Shown here: positions 1 through 8,884 of the stretch, in pieces
How positions within the stretch are numbered: the stretch's first letter is position 1
How the letters are laid out: the number at the start of each line of letters is the position of its first letter
Source: Phaeobacter sp. A36a-5a
GTDB taxonomy: Bacteria > Pseudomonadota > Alphaproteobacteria > Rhodobacterales > Rhodobacteraceae
DNA length: 64,000 nucleotides
Direction: 5' to 3'
Assembly: GCF_037911135.1 (NCBI RefSeq)
Contig: NZ_JBBLYU010000006.1
Location: 26,232 to 90,231 of the forward strand
Notes under the pieces: model-generated
The model's input: only the letters and a program-made list of their open reading frames with translations
Told to the model about the DNA's origin: nothing
Databases searched by the model: none
Position numbers and translations under genes: made by a program

Positions 1-156
1 GCGCAGCAGCATCTCCTCGCGCTCCTGCGGGGTCAGCCCGTGGACAAGCCCCGTCACCTCGCCCACCGCCTCGGCGGCGCGGGCCAGTTCGGGTTCGATA
101 TGTGCCGGATCATAGCCAAAGCGCGGCCAGGATGGAGACTGCCAGATATGCGGCAT
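1..156 (-). CDS. Fic-family protein, N-terminal part (runs off the left edge)
   Basis: The minus strand reads 52 codons from an ATG at 156-154 to the window edge. The peptide begins MPHIWQSPSWPRFGYDP and continues into a helical stretch with an acidic GLTPQEREEM segment. The start resembles the DUF4172 module that precedes the Fic catalytic domain in many proteobacterial Fic/DOC proteins, where an aromatic I-W-Q-x-P-x-W-P-x-F opening is typical. Fic enzymes usually transfer AMP or another nucleotide to target proteins. The catalytic HPFxxGNGR loop lies outside the window, so activity cannot be judged. The call rests only on the N-terminal signature. Confidence 0.65.
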   Translation of the reverse strand, partial: MPHIWQSPSWPRFGYDPAHIEPELARAAEAVGEVTGLVHGLTPQEREEMLLR

Positions 157-617
157 GATGTGATAAGCGCCCTTAATCGGATCAAAATTTGGCTTATTAT
201 GATCTGAATAGCGGCGCTAATCAAGTCACCGCCCGCCCTCTGGCTGACACGGGTCAAATGGCGCCGCCGACGACCGTGGCCTTACCCCCCGGCAAGCGAT
301 GCCACGGCCCCGGCAGCAGCGAGGATCGCTCAATTCGGCCTCACCCTGCGCCTCCCCCGGCCAATACGACATGCGGTAATGCGACGTTCGGCCAGGCCCA
401 TCAGGCTTTGCTGTCTTCGCCGCCCCGCATCGGCCTCACACCGGATCCGCGGCGGTCAAAAACACTCAGATGCCCCGCACTCACAACAGGCCACCAGCGC
501 CGGACCACAGCCATGCCCAACATATCCGAGGAGAGACATGGCCGTATCCCCGGCGCCTCGGCCACGCTAGCAATGCGGCACCGCAGGTGTTATCCCTTAA
601 CATTAGGGGGTATCGTC
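157..617. other. Intergenic region between fic and luxR, no gene supported
   Basis: About 460 bp lie between the divergent fic and luxR starts. The left part (about 165-215) is AT-rich for this replicon and is the likely promoter zone for fic. The rest is GC-rich; an open frame continues upstream from luxR but its translation is Pro/Arg-rich and resembles no domain. A CCCT...AGGG imperfect palindrome at 594-608 overlaps the luxR ribosome binding site and could be an operator, but this is weak. Confidence 0.5.
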
Positions 618-1409
618 GTGGATTGGACTGATATCGACAGTCTGGAACGCTGCACCAGCATCGCCGAGCTTTGGGCGCAGAGCTTGCAGGTCTTTGCTGC
701 GATGGGATTTGACTACGCCATCTACCTGACCGTGGACGGCGACCGCAGTCATCCACATATCCAGACCAACCTGCCCGATATCTACCAGCAACTGCCCAGC
801 CATCGGGATCCGTTTCTGGATCACTGCTGCAACAGCTACGAACCACAGTTCACCGGGGCGGAGTTTCTGGCCGATCACCCCTATCTGGCCGCTGCGGAAA
901 CCGCCTTCATCCGCGACGCCTCGGTCATGAGCGGGTTTCGCGCCGGCATTGCCATCCCGGTTCGGCTGCAAGGTTCCGACCGGTTCGGCGGTTTCAACAT
1001 CGGCACCAGTCTGACCCGGGCCGATTTTCTCGCCCATGTCGCGGGCAAGACCGACAGCCTGCGCTTTCTCTGCATGTTCATCCATCGCCGCATGGAGGAG
1101 CTGCGACAGCCCGCGGCGGCGGCCCCGGAACAGCCCCCCGCCGACGCCCCGGCAGAGGCCGCGTTCAACCGGTCCCTGATCGCCCCGCAATCGGAGGCGC
1201 TGACCCGGCTCAGCCCGCGCGAACGCGAGGTGCTCTATCTGTTCAGCCAGGGGCTGACCACCAAGGAATGCGCGGCAATCTGCAAGATTTCGCCCCATAC
1301 GGTCTCGGAATACGCCAATTCGATCTACCGCAAACTGAACGTCCGCAACCGGGTCGAGGCGATCGGCGTGCTTGCCAGGATCCGGCCCTCCGCGAGGCCC
1401 GGCCGCTAG
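618..1409 (+). CDS. LuxR-family transcriptional regulator (autoinducer-binding domain plus GerE HTH), solo
   Basis: 263 residues from a GTG start at 618, chosen because AGGGGG at 605-610 is a good Shine-Dalgarno and because the frame upstream encodes no recognisable domain. Residues ~15-165 have the autoinducer-binding fold pattern (GFDYAIYL; RDPFLDH; a Gly-rich FRAGIAIPV segment). Residues ~195-255 form a LuxR/GerE HTH (LSPREREVLYLFSQGLTTKE, then the recognition helix around HTVSEYANSIYRKL). No luxI synthase lies in the window, so it is a solo here. The canonical P-x-W-x-x-x-Y motif of AHL binders is replaced by PDIYQQL, while the Asp of DP is kept, so the ligand may not be a standard AHL. 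Target genes are unknown. Confidence 0.85.
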   Translation: MDWTDIDSLERCTSIAELWAQSLQVFAAMGFDYAIYLTVDGDRSHPHIQTNLPDIYQQLPSHRDPFLDHCCNSYEPQFTGAEFLADHPYLAAAETAFIRDASVMSGFRAGIAIPVRLQGSDRFGGFNIGTSLTRADFLAHVAGKTDSLRFLCMFIHRRMEELRQPAAAAPEQPPADAPAEAAFNRSLIAPQSEALTRLSPREREVLYLFSQGLTTKECAAICKISPHTVSEYANSIYRKLNVRNRVEAIGVLARIRPSARPGR

Positions 1410-1542
1410 GGTCAAAAGCCGCCCCTGCCCCCTGTCCGGCGTTCTTCCCTGCTGGAAAGGACAGCCAGACCGCCCGCAGATCTGTCCATCAGCGCAGCCC
1501 GCTGCTAAAGGCCAGATAGGGAATTTCAGGATCGGGCGCGTG

Positions 1543-2745
1543 ATGGTGGACGATAAATACCTGCTGGCATTGTCGGCCTTTCACCTCGGCATGGCGCTGT
1601 TCTGCACCAATCAGCTGCTGCTGCACCAACGCCATCAGCGCATCTATGTGCCGCTGGCGCTGTTCTTCATCACTCAATCCGTTACCGAAATGCTCGGCAT
1701 CCTTGATCTGGTGGTCACCGATGACGCCTATGATTATCTTGTCGCGCGCTTCAACAGCCTGCATGTGCCCGCCGTGTTTGCCCAGCCGCTGCTGCTCTGG
1801 CTCTACGTGCGTGGTCTCACCTCCGAGGATGACGGCCCCCCGGTCACACAAAGGTTCTGGCACGCGGTGCCCATCCTGCTGGCGATCAGCATGGTGGTGT
1901 TGTTCTGGACCATCCCGAAATCCCTGTTCGCCCAGAATGATTTGGAGTTCGCCGACCTCAGCCAGTATATTCAGGCGATCCTGATCTACTTCCAGCTGGT
2001 CGAAGTGCTGTTTTACTGCCAGGTCGCCATCTACCTGGTGCTGATCATGCGGATGCTGTCGCGATATCGCACGCGCCTGAAGGATCTGTTTGCCACCACC
2101 GAGGACCGCGAGCTGACCTGGGTCTGGTGGATCACCACCACGGTCTCCGCCTATCTCCTGCTCAGTGTCGCCGAGATTCTGGCCGACCTCTTTGGTCTTG
2201 AGCTGTTCATCCTGTTCAGCGAAGCCTCCGACCTGACCAATGGCCTGTCCAGCCTCGCCATCACCTGGGTGATCGGCGTCTGGGGCGTGCGCCAGCAGCC
2301 GGGGCTGATGCCGAAACCGCGCGGCGACACGCAGCCGCCCGCCGAGCGGGAACTGGCCACCGCAAAATACGAACGCTCCGCGCTCACCGACGATCACGCG
2401 GCCCGTATCGCGGCCAAGATCGAACGCGCCATGACCAAGGATATGCTCTACCGCGATCCCAACCTGTCGCTCTGGGATCTGGCCAAACATATCAGCGTCA
2501 CCTCCAACTACGTCTCGCAGACGCTGAATATGACGCTTCAGTCGAATTTCTTTGACTACGTCAACAAATGGCGCATTCAGGATGCGGTGAAACAGCTGCA
2601 TGACAGCGATGAGACCATTTTGGTGATCGCCCATGATGTCGGGTTCAATTCGCGTTCGTCCTTTTACAACGCCTTCAAGCGCGAGATGAACACCACCCCC
2701 TCTGCGCTGCGTGCCGCCCGCGGCAGCGCCGCCCCATCGACCTGA
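1543..2745 (+). CDS. AraC-family regulator with membrane-embedded N-terminal domain
   Basis: 400 residues from ATG 1543. Residues ~1-270 hold about seven hydrophobic segments (for example LLALSAFHLGMALFCTNQLL and WVWWITTTVSAYLLLSVAEI). This is the known architecture in which a multi-pass sensor precedes an AraC DNA-binding domain. Residues ~300-395 form the double HTH: NLSLWDLAKHISVTSNYVSQ, then the signature around DVGFNSRSSFYNAFKREM. The gene converges on the RND efflux operon, its stop lying 47 bp from the pump stop, so control of that operon by this protein is plausible but unproven. An upstream start at 1372 is rejected because the extra residues are low-complexity and overlap luxR. Confidence 0.85.
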   Translation: MVDDKYLLALSAFHLGMALFCTNQLLLHQRHQRIYVPLALFFITQSVTEMLGILDLVVTDDAYDYLVARFNSLHVPAVFAQPLLLWLYVRGLTSEDDGPPVTQRFWHAVPILLAISMVVLFWTIPKSLFAQNDLEFADLSQYIQAILIYFQLVEVLFYCQVAIYLVLIMRMLSRYRTRLKDLFATTEDRELTWVWWITTTVSAYLLLSVAEILADLFGLELFILFSEASDLTNGLSSLAITWVIGVWGVRQQPGLMPKPRGDTQPPAERELATAKYERSALTDDHAARIAAKIERAMTKDMLYRDPNLSLWDLAKHISVTSNYVSQTLNMTLQSNFFDYVNKWRIQDAVKQLHDSDETILVIAHDVGFNSRSSFYNAFKREMNTTPSALRAARGSAAPST

Positions 2746-2792
2746 CGCCGACGACGGGGCAGCAGCTGGCCGGTGGCCTGCCGCTGCCGCTC

Positions 2793-5700
2793 TCAGCCAC
2801 CCGTCGCCCGCTGACCCCGCCAGACGCGCCCGCGCGCGCCCAGCACCAGCATCGCCGGGGTCACCAGCAGCGTCAGCAGCGTTGCCGCCACCAGCCCGCC
2901 CGCGATGGTTGTCGACAGCTCGGTCCACCACTGGCTGGACGGCGCGCCAAACACCATGCTGCCCGCAAGCAGATCCAGCTTCATCCCCAGGACCATCGGC
3001 ATCAGCCCCAGCACCGTTGTCAGCGCCGTCAGCACCACCGGCCGCAGCCGCAGCGCCCCTGCGCGCAGCGCCGCCTCATGAGGCGACTGCCCGGCCTGCC
3101 GCTGCGCATTATAGGTGTCGATCAGCACGATATTGGTGTTGACCACGATGCCCGCCAGCGCAATCAACCCGATGCCGCCCATCACCACACCAAACGGCCG
3201 CCCCGCCAGCAGCAGCCCAAGGAGCACCCCCGCGATGGAAAAGACAATCGCCGACATCACCACCGCCGCCTGATAGAAACTGTTGAACTGCGCGATCAGG
3301 ATCACCGCCATCAGCACAACCGCCGTCACAAAGGCAAGGATCAGGAACCGCATCGCCGCATCCTGCTCCTCTGCCTCGCCCCGGAACTGCCAGCTTACGC
3401 CGTCTGGCAGATCGGCCCGGTCCAGCGCCTGACGCAGCCGCGCGATCTGCGCATCGGCCAGCAGCCCCGGCGCCACATTGGCCGAGAGCGTCAGCACCCG
3501 CGACTGGTCCCGCCGCTCGATCGCGCCGGAGCGCGGCACCGGTGCAAAGCGAGTGAAATTGGCAATCGGCACCAGCCCCGCGCTGGTCGGAACCTGAAGC
3601 TGCCGCAAACGGTCAAAGCTGCGGTCCGCCGCCGGAAAACGCACCCGCACATCCACCGACTCCGCCACGTCATCGGGCCGGAATGTGGTCACGGTCACAC
3701 CATGGGTCAGCAATTGCACCGCCTGCCCCACAAGGTTGAGATCCGCGCCATAGCGCGCGGCCTCGGCGCGGTCGATCTCGATGCGCCATTCCACCCCCGG
3801 CAGGGCGCGGCTGTCGGCAACATCGGTGAACCCGCCAATCCCGCCCATGATCTCGCGGATCCGGGCCACCGCCGCCTCGGCCGCCGAGGGGTCCCGGGCG
3901 GTGACATGCAGATCCAGCGGCTTGGCCCCGCTTGGCCCGTCATCCTCGGTTTCCACCCGCACCTCGACCCCGGGCAGAGCCGCCACCTCGGCACGGATCC
4001 CGGCGCCAATCTCCGCTGCGGGCGGGCGCTGGTCCCAGGGATCCAGCTCCAGCTGAATGGTGCCGATAAGGTCCAGATCATCGCCCCCGCCCATCGAGGC
4101 CACCGCATAGACGCTGGCAATCCCATCGCGGCGCAGCAGCTGATCCTCCACCACCCGCACCAGCGCATCGCGTTCATGGATCGAAAAATTGTCCCGTGCG
4201 CGCAGCTGAACCTGCATGAATTCAGGCTCTATCTTGGGGAAAAAGCTCAGCCCCGCGCCGAATGTCCCATATAGGCCAAAGGTCGCGATCAACAGCGCAA
4301 GGCTCAGCAGAACGGTGGTGCCCGGAAACAGCAGTGCGCGCGCCAGCATCCGCGCATATAGCCCCGCCGTCCCACGGCCAAGGCGCGGATCACCATATTC
4401 CGCCGCATACAACGCCCGTTTCGCCGCCGCCGTCTGCGGCGACCGCCGCGCGATCACGCCCCCCAGAACCGGGATGAACACCAGCGCCATCAGCAGCGAT
4501 GCCGCCAGAGTCACGATGACGGTGATCGGCAGGAATTTCATGAACTCACCGGTGGTGCCGGTCCAGAACAGCAGCGGCACAAACACGCTCAGCGTGGTCG
4601 CGGTCGAGGAGATCAGCGGCCCCGCCATCCGCCCCGCCGCCGCGCGATAGGCCTGCGCCGGGGTCGCGCCCTCCTGCAAATGGCGATCCGCCAGTTCAGT
4701 GGTGACAATGGCGCCGTCCACCAGCATTCCGACCACCAGGATCAGCGAGAACAGCACAACGATGTTCATCGTGATCCCCATCGCCCAGAGCAGCGCCACA
4801 CCAGCCAGGAACGCCCCCGGTATCGACAGGCCAACCAGCAGCGCCGCGCGCAGCCCCAGCGCATAGATCACCACCAGCATCACCAGCACGATGGCCGCCA
4901 CCACATTGGCCTCCAGATCGCCCAGCATGGTCTCCACCTCGCGGCTCTCATCCAGCAGATAGTCGATCTTGACGCTCTGCGGCCACTCCTGCCGCGCCGC
5001 TGCAATCACCGCCTTTGCCGCAGCCACCGTCTCGATGATATTGGCGCCGCTGCGTTTGGTGATATCCAGCGTCAGCGCCGGCTGGCCGTTGATCCGGGCA
5101 AAGCTGCGCGGATCCTCGAACCGCCGCCGCACCACCGCGATATCGCCAAGGGTCACCACCGCACCGCCCTGAACCTTCACCGGCATCTGCATCAGATCCT
5201 GCGCCCCATCGACCAGCCCCGGCACCTTCAGCACAAACCGCCCGGCGGCCCCGTCGATGGTCCCGGCGGCAATCATCGCATTGTTGCGGTTGATCTGTCC
5301 CACCAGCGCCTCGAAGGACAGCCCATAGGTGGCAAAGGCAACCGGGTCGATCAGCACCTCCAGCAGATCCGAACGACCGCCGCCGATATCCACCTCCAAA
5401 ATGCCCGAAACCGCCTCCAGCCGTGCCTTCAGCTCGCGCGCCATCCGGTTCAGGCTGCGCTCCGGCACCGGCCCGGACAGCACCGTGGTCAGCACCGGAA
5501 ACAACGCCGTGTTGATCTCGATCACAACCGGTTCGGTGGCGGCCTCCGGCAGGTCCGGGCGGGCCTGATCCACCGCCACCCGCACCCGGTCCAGCGCCTC
5601 TGCCACGTCGGCGCCCGCCTCGAATTCCAGCGTCACGCTGGCATAGCCCTCATAGGCGTGACCTTTCATCTCCTTGAGATCCGCCAGCCCGCTCAGCGCG

Positions 5701-5909
5701 GTTTCCAGCGGCTTGACCAGCAGCCGCTCACTGTCACCCGGCGATATCCCCGACAGGCTGGTGCTGACATAGACAAATGGGATCGGAATGTCGGGATTGC
5801 TCTCCTTGGGGATGCTGACATAGGCATAGGCCCCGGCGCAGAGCAGCGCCGCAAAGATCAGGATCACCGCGCGGCTGCGGGAAAAGATCACCGCCAATAT
5901 GCCGTTCAC
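2793..5909 (-). CDS. RND-family efflux transporter, inner-membrane pump
   Basis: 1038 residues, normal length for an AcrB/HAE1-like pump. The order is TM1 (residues ~8-30, before the SIPKESNPDIPIP porter start), periplasmic porter repeat 1, TM2-6 with TM4 VVGMLVDGAIVTTE, a second porter half beginning after TM7 (~520), and TM8-12 near the C-terminus. TM4 carries one Asp (~residue 398) followed by Gly instead of the paired DD of drug pumps, as in several other RND subfamilies, so the proton relay still has a carboxylate. The start overlaps the adaptor stop by 4 bp (ATGA), showing translational coupling. The substrate cannot be read from sequence. No TolC-type channel is encoded nearby. Confidence 0.93.
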   Translation of the reverse strand: MNGILAVIFSRSRAVILIFAALLCAGAYAYVSIPKESNPDIPIPFVYVSTSLSGISPGDSERLLVKPLETALSGLADLKEMKGHAYEGYASVTLEFEAGADVAEALDRVRVAVDQARPDLPEAATEPVVIEINTALFPVLTTVLSGPVPERSLNRMARELKARLEAVSGILEVDIGGGRSDLLEVLIDPVAFATYGLSFEALVGQINRNNAMIAAGTIDGAAGRFVLKVPGLVDGAQDLMQMPVKVQGGAVVTLGDIAVVRRRFEDPRSFARINGQPALTLDITKRSGANIIETVAAAKAVIAAARQEWPQSVKIDYLLDESREVETMLGDLEANVVAAIVLVMLVVIYALGLRAALLVGLSIPGAFLAGVALLWAMGITMNIVVLFSLILVVGMLVDGAIVTTELADRHLQEGATPAQAYRAAAGRMAGPLISSTATTLSVFVPLLFWTGTTGEFMKFLPITVIVTLAASLLMALVFIPVLGGVIARRSPQTAAAKRALYAAEYGDPRLGRGTAGLYARMLARALLFPGTTVLLSLALLIATFGLYGTFGAGLSFFPKIEPEFMQVQLRARDNFSIHERDALVRVVEDQLLRRDGIASVYAVASMGGGDDLDLIGTIQLELDPWDQRPPAAEIGAGIRAEVAALPGVEVRVETEDDGPSGAKPLDLHVTARDPSAAEAAVARIREIMGGIGGFTDVADSRALPGVEWRIEIDRAEAARYGADLNLVGQAVQLLTHGVTVTTFRPDDVAESVDVRVRFPAADRSFDRLRQLQVPTSAGLVPIANFTRFAPVPRSGAIERRDQSRVLTLSANVAPGLLADAQIARLRQALDRADLPDGVSWQFRGEAEEQDAAMRFLILAFVTAVVLMAVILIAQFNSFYQAAVVMSAIVFSIAGVLLGLLLAGRPFGVVMGGIGLIALAGIVVNTNIVLIDTYNAQRQAGQSPHEAALRAGALRLRPVVLTALTTVLGLMPMVLGMKLDLLAGSMVFGAPSSQWWTELSTTIAGGLVAATLLTLLVTPAMLVLGARGRVWRGQRATGG

Positions 5910-7165
5910 GACGGATCCGCCGCGCCGTTGCCATCGCCGCCGGGCCGCACCCGTTCGCCTGCGCTGACAAAACCCTGTCCGACGGTGATCAGCCGCAGCT
6001 GATCCGGCAGGCCGCTGACCCAGACACCGGCGCCGTCGCGCGCTGACTGGACGATCTCCACCGGGGTAAAGACCACACGGTCGGTGTCATCGACAGATTT
6101 GACGCCCAGCCCCCCTGCCATATCCAGCGAGAGCAGCGCCGGTGACAGGAAATGCGCCTGGACCTGATCCAGCGGCACCTCGATCCGGGCGCTGACCCCG
6201 GCCGGGATCGCAGCGCTGCGCTCCGCCGGATTGGCCAGCGTCAGCTCGGCGGTGAAGCTGCGGGTCTCTGCCGCCGCACTCTGCCCCAGAAAACTCAGCC
6301 GCCCCTCGCCGCTGCGCCCGTCCAGAAACCGGACCTGCGCGATGGCCCCTTCGGTCAGGGAGCCGCGCTGGTGCTGGGGCACCTGAAACACCACCCGCAG
6401 CGGATCCAGCGCCACCACCCGCGCCACCTCGGCCCCCTCCTGCACATAGGCACCGGGGGTGAGGTCAAAGGCTTCGAGATGCCCGGCAAAGGGCGCGGTC
6501 AGCTGCGTTTCCGCCAGAGATTGCCGGGCCGCGGCAAGATCCGCCTTGGCCACGGCCAGCGCCTCGCGCGCCTCGCTCAGCCGCTGATCGGTGGTCGATC
6601 CCCGCTGATGCAGCGCCGCCGCGCGCGTGTACTCGTGTTCGGCCCGCAATTGCGAGGCCTCCGCCCGCGCCAGCGCCGCCTGCTGGGGACCGGCCTGCAA
6701 GGTGGCGAGGATCTGCCCCTGCGCAACCCGTGCGCCCTTCGCCACCGCAACGGTGGCCACATGGCCCGACATCTCCGCCCGCAGGGTGGCGTCCCGGTCA
6801 GCCCTGCTATGCCCCTCGGCGTGCAGCAGCCGTGTCACCGGCGCCGCCTGTGACAGCTGCACAGCGACAGAAACAGGCTCTGTTACGGAGGAATTCCCAC
6901 CATCGGGCGGCGGCAGCGGGGCGGCGGGCCAGAACAGCCCGACCAGCATCCAGACCACCAGCCCCAGATAGATCGCCGCCGCCAGCAGTGGCGGCCATGT
7001 CGCCCTGGCATCGCTGACAAACACCAGCTCAACCGGCGCCGCTTGAGCGGCCCCGGTAACGGCAGAGAGCGGCGGCACGGCGGCAGCGGGGCCGGTTGGC
7101 GGCGCGGTCTCCCGCCGCGCCGCCCCTGCCCTGCCCTGCGGTTTCGAGTGAAGCGGAGACGCCAT
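5906..7165 (-). CDS. RND periplasmic adaptor (membrane fusion protein, HlyD/AcrA type)
   Basis: 419 residues. A proline/alanine-rich cytoplasmic N-terminus of ~55 residues precedes one membrane anchor (WPPLLAAAIYLGLVVWMLVGLF, residues ~57-80). The body has the usual adaptor order: a first lipoyl half-motif (AEMSGHVATVAVAKGARVAQGQ), an alpha-hairpin rich in Ala/Glu/Gln (~150-210), the second lipoyl half (LTAPFAGHLEAFDLTPGAYV), then a beta-barrel. It bridges the pump at 2793-5909 to an outer-membrane channel. The long cytoplasmic tail and uncleaved anchor are less usual than the lipoprotein or signal-peptide form. It is followed with a 4-bp overlap by the pump gene and preceded 3 bp upstream by the MipA-like gene. 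Confidence 0.9.
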   Translation of the reverse strand: MASPLHSKPQGRAGAARRETAPPTGPAAAVPPLSAVTGAAQAAPVELVFVSDARATWPPLLAAAIYLGLVVWMLVGLFWPAAPLPPPDGGNSSVTEPVSVAVQLSQAAPVTRLLHAEGHSRADRDATLRAEMSGHVATVAVAKGARVAQGQILATLQAGPQQAALARAEASQLRAEHEYTRAAALHQRGSTTDQRLSEAREALAVAKADLAAARQSLAETQLTAPFAGHLEAFDLTPGAYVQEGAEVARVVALDPLRVVFQVPQHQRGSLTEGAIAQVRFLDGRSGEGRLSFLGQSAAAETRSFTAELTLANPAERSAAIPAGVSARIEVPLDQVQAHFLSPALLSLDMAGGLGVKSVDDTDRVVFTPVEIVQSARDGAGVWVSGLPDQLRLITVGQGFVSAGERVRPGGDGNGAADPS

Positions 7166-7168
7166 GGA

Positions 7169-7921
7169 TCAGAAGCTGTAGATCAGGCCAAGCCCGACCG
7201 AATAGCTGTCCTTGGTATTGGTCAGCGGGCTGTCGTGAACCTTCTTGTCGATCAGCTGATAATTCACCGTCCCCAGCACCGACAACGTGTCGCTGATCGG
7301 GTAGACCATGGTCATATCCACAAACGGCTCGGTGGTGGAGCCAACATCATAAGCGGCCCGCTGCGCGTTCGCCTCGCTGGCGGACACCCCGTAAAGGAAG
7401 TTGTTCAGCTTGCCGTCGCGCATCCGCGCCCCGGCGCCAATATCGACACCCAGCTGGCCCATCTGGAACTCGGTCCCGAATTTGGCCTCCGCGTGATAGC
7501 CGTCATGCTCATTGGAGACATCCACCATCGCGCTGCCCGCCACATAGAACCCGTCAAAACGATAGGTCATGTCAAATCCCGCCTCGATCGGTGTGCTGCG
7601 CTTCAGCCCGGCAAACAGCGGCTTGTTCTCCGGGTAATCCGGCTTTTCGCCCGCACCCACGCGCACCGAAACCTGCAGGTCCTCGCTGTTCAGAATATGA
7701 TAGGCGACCCCGTCCCAGCCCAGATGCAGCCGGTCGCTGTCATAGGACACAAACGGCAGGGCGGCGGCTTCGGTGCTTTCGCCCTTGTAAAGGTCGGAGG
7801 AGGCAAACGCCCCCAGCCCGAGGGTAAACTGGCCGTTGGAAAACAGCCCCTCGGCGGCGGCGCCAGATGCGCCCGCCAGACTACACGCGGTCACAAGAGC
7901 GGCGCTGCGATAAAAATTCAT
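7169..7921 (-). CDS. MipA/OmpV-family outer-membrane beta-barrel protein
   Basis: 250 residues from ATG 7921, preceded by an AAAGGATAAG ribosome binding site. A Sec signal peptide (about MNFYRSAALVTACSLAGASGAAA) leads into alternating amphipathic strands and the family-typical C-terminal part: YGVSASEANAQRAAYDVGS, a TVNYQLIDKKVHDSPL segment, and a terminal Phe (GLGLIYSF). MipA/OmpV proteins are outer-membrane barrels, in E. coli linked to murein enzymes. Here the gene sits 3 bp upstream of an RND adaptor and is evidently co-transcribed with it, taking the place where a TolC-like channel gene is often found. Whether it acts with the pump is inference. A longer frame reaching 8062 has no domain support. 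Confidence 0.82.
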   Translation of the reverse strand: MNFYRSAALVTACSLAGASGAAAEGLFSNGQFTLGLGAFASSDLYKGESTEAAALPFVSYDSDRLHLGWDGVAYHILNSEDLQVSVRVGAGEKPDYPENKPLFAGLKRSTPIEAGFDMTYRFDGFYVAGSAMVDVSNEHDGYHAEAKFGTEFQMGQLGVDIGAGARMRDGKLNNFLYGVSASEANAQRAAYDVGSTTEPFVDMTMVYPISDTLSVLGTVNYQLIDKKVHDSPLTNTKDSYSVGLGLIYSF

Positions 7922-8022
7922 GGTCTTATCCTTTTTCAGATCGTGTTTTAGGTCTTGGGTATGGGTTTCGGGACGCCCCGGCGCGCCCTCGACAGGCGCG
8001 GGCGATGCTGGCCAGCTGCGGA

Positions 8023-8589
8023 TCAGCGCAGCCGGTGGGTGATATCGGCATGGACCACGCAAGGCTCGGCTGAACCGATCTGCCTGACCATGCGCGGCGG
8101 AAAGCTGATCGTGGCCACCGCCTTCTGATCAATCAGCCCCTCCGAAATCACCCGTGTCTGCAACTCGGTCACGGTGGTGACCTTGCCGAACAGGGTGCGC
8201 TCGACCTCGGTCATCACCCCTTCCCAGCGGTTGGGGCTGGTGCGGGTCCAGTTGATATCTACCTCCCAGGCCGCATTGAGCTGGTTCAGATCCAGTGGTT
8301 TGGAAAAATGCAGGGGCTTGGAATAAAGCACCTCATCCTTTGCATCGGACTCGATCTCGCGCCGCAGCGTCGCCGAACAGCCGCTGACCGACCGGAACTG
8401 CATCAGCGCCAGCCAATGCCCGTCGCGCGGCTGGATGTCATCGCTGCCGGTTCCGGCGCTGGTCGCAGGGGTGGCCCCGATGGCAAACCCCAGTGCGATG
8501 CAGAACACCACCGGCAGCAGCGGCACGGCGCGCCGATACCGCCGCAGCGCAGAGGTCAGATAACGGGACTGAAACGAAGGTCTGAGCAT
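8023..8589 (-). CDS. Exported protein of unknown function, first gene of the efflux operon
   Basis: 188 residues. An arginine-rich N-terminus precedes a hydrophobic segment (AVPLLPVVFCIALGFAIGA, ~20-42) with an Ala-x-Ser-Ala cleavage region, so the rest should be periplasmic. The mature part has two Cys (VSGC and EPCVV) that could pair, and repeated charged beta-like segments. I recognise no family. It lies ~100 bp upstream of the MipA gene on the same strand and is the first gene of the RND cluster, so it is probably a periplasmic accessory. The start could also be a later Met; no strong ribosome binding site decides this. Confidence 0.6.
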   Translation of the reverse strand: MLRPSFQSRYLTSALRRYRRAVPLLPVVFCIALGFAIGATPATSAGTGSDDIQPRDGHWLALMQFRSVSGCSATLRREIESDAKDEVLYSKPLHFSKPLDLNQLNAAWEVDINWTRTSPNRWEGVMTEVERTLFGKVTTVTELQTRVISEGLIDQKAVATISFPPRMVRQIGSAEPCVVHADITHRLR

Positions 8590-8814
8590 GGCGGGGTCTC
8601 TCTCTGGTCAGATATTCCGGTTGCGCAACAGCAGGGCTGTAGAGGGCAGGCCATCCGCCGCCTCGCCCTGACCCTAGCCAGAGCCCCGCAGCCCCGTCGT
8701 CCAACCGGGCCGGAAAGGACGCCAGACTGCCCGTCCCGGCAGGACAGGACGCCGGACAGCACGGTTTTGCCCCCGACCAGCGGGGGGGTCCGGCGCGATA
8801 CCGCAGAATCAGGC

Positions 8815-8881
8815 TTGACGTGAAACCATAAGGTATCATATTAAAAGGATACCGAACGGTATCATATAAGGAGCAGATACC
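8815..8881 (+). promoter_or_regulatory. arsR promoter with four alternating GGTATC/GATACC half-sites
   Basis: GGTATC occurs at 8832-8837 and 8858-8863, and its reverse complement GATACC at 8848-8853 and 8876-8881, giving inverted pairs with 10, 4 and 12 bp gaps. A TTGACG -35-like hexamer at 8815-8820 and an ATATTA -10-like element at 8838-8843 (17-bp spacer) overlap the first pair. The last half-site lies between the ribosome binding site AAGGAG and the ATG at 8885. This is the layout expected for ArsR autorepression. Confidence 0.7.
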
Positions 8882-8884
8882 GCC

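Noticed and set aside
594..608. CCCT...AGGG imperfect palindrome considered as a lux box
   Set aside because: Only short arms match and the element overlaps the ribosome binding site; it does not resemble the usual 18-20 bp lux box well enough to be listed as one.
189..617. N-terminal extension of the luxR frame
   Set aside because: The frame is open but Pro/Arg-rich and lacks a ribosome binding site at its start, whereas GTG 618 has AGGGGG at the right distance and begins the known domain.
4680..6002. A 440-codon open frame on the plus strand opposite the RND pump and adaptor genes
   Set aside because: Its translation is His/Arg/Gln-rich without domains and mirrors the codon bias of the genes on the other strand; the same holds for other long antisense frames opposite parAB, hmp, katG, rbbA and dabA.
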